Made by a program: the position numbers and the translations under genes. From JAPLJQ01 sp037143735 (GTDB lineage Bacteria; Desulfobacterota; Syntrophia; Syntrophales; UBA2185): a stretch of DNA of 8,362 nt. Location of the stretch: the NCBI GenBank assembly GCA_037143735.1, contig JBAWYD010000094.1:1-8362 (forward strand), given 5' to 3'. The stretch's first letter is position 1. The number at the start of each line of letters is the position of its first letter. Under the pieces are notes generated by a model. It ran no database searches, was not told where the DNA came from, and worked only from the letters and a program-made list of their open reading frames with translations. This document shows positions 7,368 to 8,362 of this stretch, piece after piece.

Positions 7368-7405
7368 CTGTGTCAATTAATACTGTGTCAATGAATTAAG
7401 GACAC
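7368..7405. promoter_or_regulatory. Tandem 10-bp repeats plus inverted half-site upstream of helicase
   Basis: CTGTGTCAAT occurs at 7368-7377 and again at 7383-7392, a 15-bp period. An inverted GACAC lies at 7401-7405, so GTGTC/GACAC can pair across an 11-nt loop. On the minus strand each direct copy contains TTGACA, a perfect -35 hexamer, but no good -10 box lies at 16-18 bp from either. This could be an operator, part of a promoter, or more of the REP-like repeat. The rest of 7358-7445 is AT-rich and shows no ORF. Confidence 0.3.
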
Positions 7406-7425
7406 TAATTAAAAGAATGTCTGGT

Positions 7426-7451
7426 AATTGATGGATGTCCCCGATTTACCC
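7426..7451 (-). repeat. REP-like repeat, copy 2
   Basis: The minus-strand core GGGTAAATCGGGGACATCC (7433-7451) is identical over 19 bp to the copy at 38-56, and similarity extends through CAATT with a small difference. Both copies are in the same orientation. The repeat contains the TAA stop of the upstream 266-aa gene. GGGGACAT-type repeats recall palindromic sequences linked to REP-associated (IS200-like Y1) transposases; no such transposase is in the window, so this link is inference. Confidence 0.6.
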
Positions 7452-8246
7452 ACCTCTTTCATTGTCCGTTTTAGAATAGAAGTTCGTAATCGCTGTCTTT
7501 AATAGCTCTTCAATAGTGCCGAAATCAGCGATCATTTGAGGATGCAAATACATCGGAGTCGCCTTTTCTGAGAAAGAATGCATGAAGAGAGGGTTTGACC
7601 TTCCCAAACTCGCTTGCTTCTCTTGTAATACTTCAATTTGGTCGTAATTTCCATTGCTATAAGCCTTCTGCAGTTCTCTATCGATGTCTTCGTACTGTCG
7701 TTGCTGTTCCTTATTAAGAGCGGCAGGTGGAACGTAAGGAGGTATTCGATGGGCAAGAGCATCCCGATAGTTCTTCGCATAATTTCTATACCATTCCTGA
7801 ATCTTTGGTTTAACGAGGTACTCCTTCAGCTTTGGATTCAATCGTCCGCTAAACTTCATTTTAAATAGGTTTACCCCTATAGATTCTCCCTTCCTTTCTG
7901 ATTTGACTGGAATCAATTCGTTTTCGTGCGCAAGTGCTAATCCAATATTTTCGATTATTCCATAAATGTTTATCAAGAATGCGTGCAGATTTATTTCTAT
8001 ATCTATACGATTATTTCCTGATAGTTTTTCCATTTGATCTGGCGGGAATAGACGGAATATGTTTTCGAAACACCTATGCAGTATGCCAAGTCTTCGGTTT
8101 ACCCCTTGATGCATGTATTCCCTTGCCCGCTCCTTACTTAGGTTGCTAGCAAACGAGGCTATCTGCATAGTGAGCTCGTAGTAGTGGAATCTTGTGTCCG
8201 CAACCTTTACTTGCATCTCTACGACGTCATCTTCACGGTAGTGCAT
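7446..8246 (-). CDS. Hypothetical protein, candidate HEPN-like, possible integron-cassette gene
   Basis: A 266-aa, largely helical soluble protein that I do not recognise as a named family. The most informative motif is R161-DALA-H166 in the segment NYRDALAHRIPPYVPP. This has the R-x4-H spacing of HEPN-domain ribonucleases, preceded by helices and followed by a proline-rich turn; a Cthe_2314-type HEPN relationship is possible but unproven. A charged, glutamine-rich stretch (about 178-215) may form a long helix or coiled coil. No signal peptide or membrane segment is apparent. The ATG is preceded by AGAGGG and cannot move upstream, because the attC-like R' core holds an in-frame TAG. The gene is more AT-rich than the helicase and methylase genes, supporting separate acquisition. 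Its TAA stop is supplied by a REP-like repeat (NERGG-stop), so the natural C-terminus may be lost. It is separated by 88 bp from the helicase and may be an independent unit. ORF reality is fairly certain; function is weak. Confidence 0.75.
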   Translation of the reverse strand: MHYREDDVVEMQVKVADTRFHYYELTMQIASFASNLSKERAREYMHQGVNRRLGILHRCFENIFRLFPPDQMEKLSGNNRIDIEINLHAFLINIYGIIENIGLALAHENELIPVKSERKGESIGVNLFKMKFSGRLNPKLKEYLVKPKIQEWYRNYAKNYRDALAHRIPPYVPPAALNKEQQRQYEDIDRELQKAYSNGNYDQIEVLQEKQASLGRSNPLFMHSFSEKATPMYLHPQMIADFGTIEELLKTAITNFYSKTDNERGG

Positions 8247-8259
8247 ATTCCCTCTTGAA

Positions 8260-8316
8260 ATCTAACCTCAAAATCAGCCGCCGCTGTAAGCGGTCGGCTG
8301 GATTGCGTTGTTGAAC
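8260..8316 (-). other. attC: Integron attC-like recombination site (57 bp)
   Basis: Read on the minus strand, the site starts with GTTCAAC (8310-8316; fits the R'' consensus RYYYAAC) and ends with GTTAGAT (8260-8266; fits the R' core GTTRRRY). Between them, an L''-like arm CAATCCAGCCG and an L'-like arm CGGCTGATTTTG are imperfectly complementary around an inner stem CCGCT/AGCGG with a 3-nt loop. The L'' arm has one extra C, which on the folded bottom strand would be an extrahelical G, the polarity signal expected of attC. The 57-bp length is close to the ~60 bp of short attC sites such as that of the aadA1 cassette. The next ORF starts 13 nt after the R' core, as in a gene cassette. No integrase or attI is in the window, and no second attC was found downstream of the ORF. 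Recognition is by eye; a covariance-model search would settle it. Confidence 0.72.
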
Positions 8317-8319
8317 GAA

Positions 8320-8336
8320 GCCGTGCAGGGCACGGC
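8320..8336. repeat. Short perfect hairpin beside the attC-like site
   Basis: GCCGTGC and GCACGGC form a 7-bp perfect stem with a 3-nt loop, 3 bp outside the R'' box. On the minus strand no T-run follows, so a classical intrinsic terminator is unlikely. On the plus strand a T-rich stretch begins only about 15 nt later. It may be the end of the preceding cassette or an outer extension of the recombination site. The remaining bases to the window end (8337-8362) show nothing I can name. Confidence 0.4.
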
Positions 8337-8362
8337 AGCTTAATCATCTTGTTTTTCTTTCC

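Noticed and set aside
7358..7391. Sigma70 promoter from the perfect TTGACA hexamers
   Set aside because: No acceptable -10 at normal spacing; the TATAAT overlapping the start codon is 24 nt from one TTGACA and 10 nt from the other.
7358..7445. Second attC closing a cassette after the 266-aa gene
   Set aside because: No GTTRRRY/RYYYAAC pair with a foldable interior was found in this interval.
8320..8345. Intrinsic terminator at the right edge
   Set aside because: The hairpin has no adjacent T-run on either strand.

Overview
The window is an accessory, defence-island-like stretch of a bacterial chromosome. All supported genes lie on the minus strand, so the biological order runs from high to low coordinates. 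Starts have Shine-Dalgarno sequences and genes overlap or nearly touch. The repeats (REP-like 'GGGGACAT' units, a GC-rich palindrome, an attC-like site) suggest a Gram-negative of proteobacterial or Desulfobacterota type. That placement is inference; no marker gene is present.

Right end (8246-8362): a 57-bp sequence with the architecture of an integron attC recombination site. It is followed 13 nt later by the start of a 266-codon gene (7446-8246), which is visibly more AT-rich than its neighbours and carries an R-x4-H motif of HEPN type. It looks like an integron-cassette gene or one captured next to an attC. Its stop codon lies inside a REP-like repeat.

Centre (359-7357): a compact operon. 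It encodes a 1043-aa PLD-nuclease/SNF2-family helicase (4226-7357), a 52-aa small protein (4037-4195), and a large type ISP-like adenine-specific DNA methyltransferase with target-recognition region. The methyltransferase is broken by a frameshift into an N-terminal piece (3616-4047) and a C-terminal piece (558 to about 3626). The last gene is the first ~58 residues of a DUF3800 protein (359-544). The layout resembles a restriction system in which the functions of single-chain type ISP enzymes (nuclease, translocase, methylase, specificity) are divided: nuclease and motor in one protein, methylase and specificity in another. DUF3800 would be an accessory nuclease-like protein. In this copy the methylase is frameshifted and DUF3800 is truncated, so the system may be decaying unless the frameshift is a sequence error.

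Left end (1-358): gene debris. A short minus-strand reading frame (51-155) resembles the C-terminal end of DUF1016 (PDDEXK nuclease-like) proteins and ends on a stop codon supplied by the second copy of the same REP-like repeat. The two repeat copies (32-56 and 7426-7451) are in the same orientation and bracket the whole helicase-methylase operon.

No tRNA, rRNA, CRISPR array or complete transposase gene is visible.
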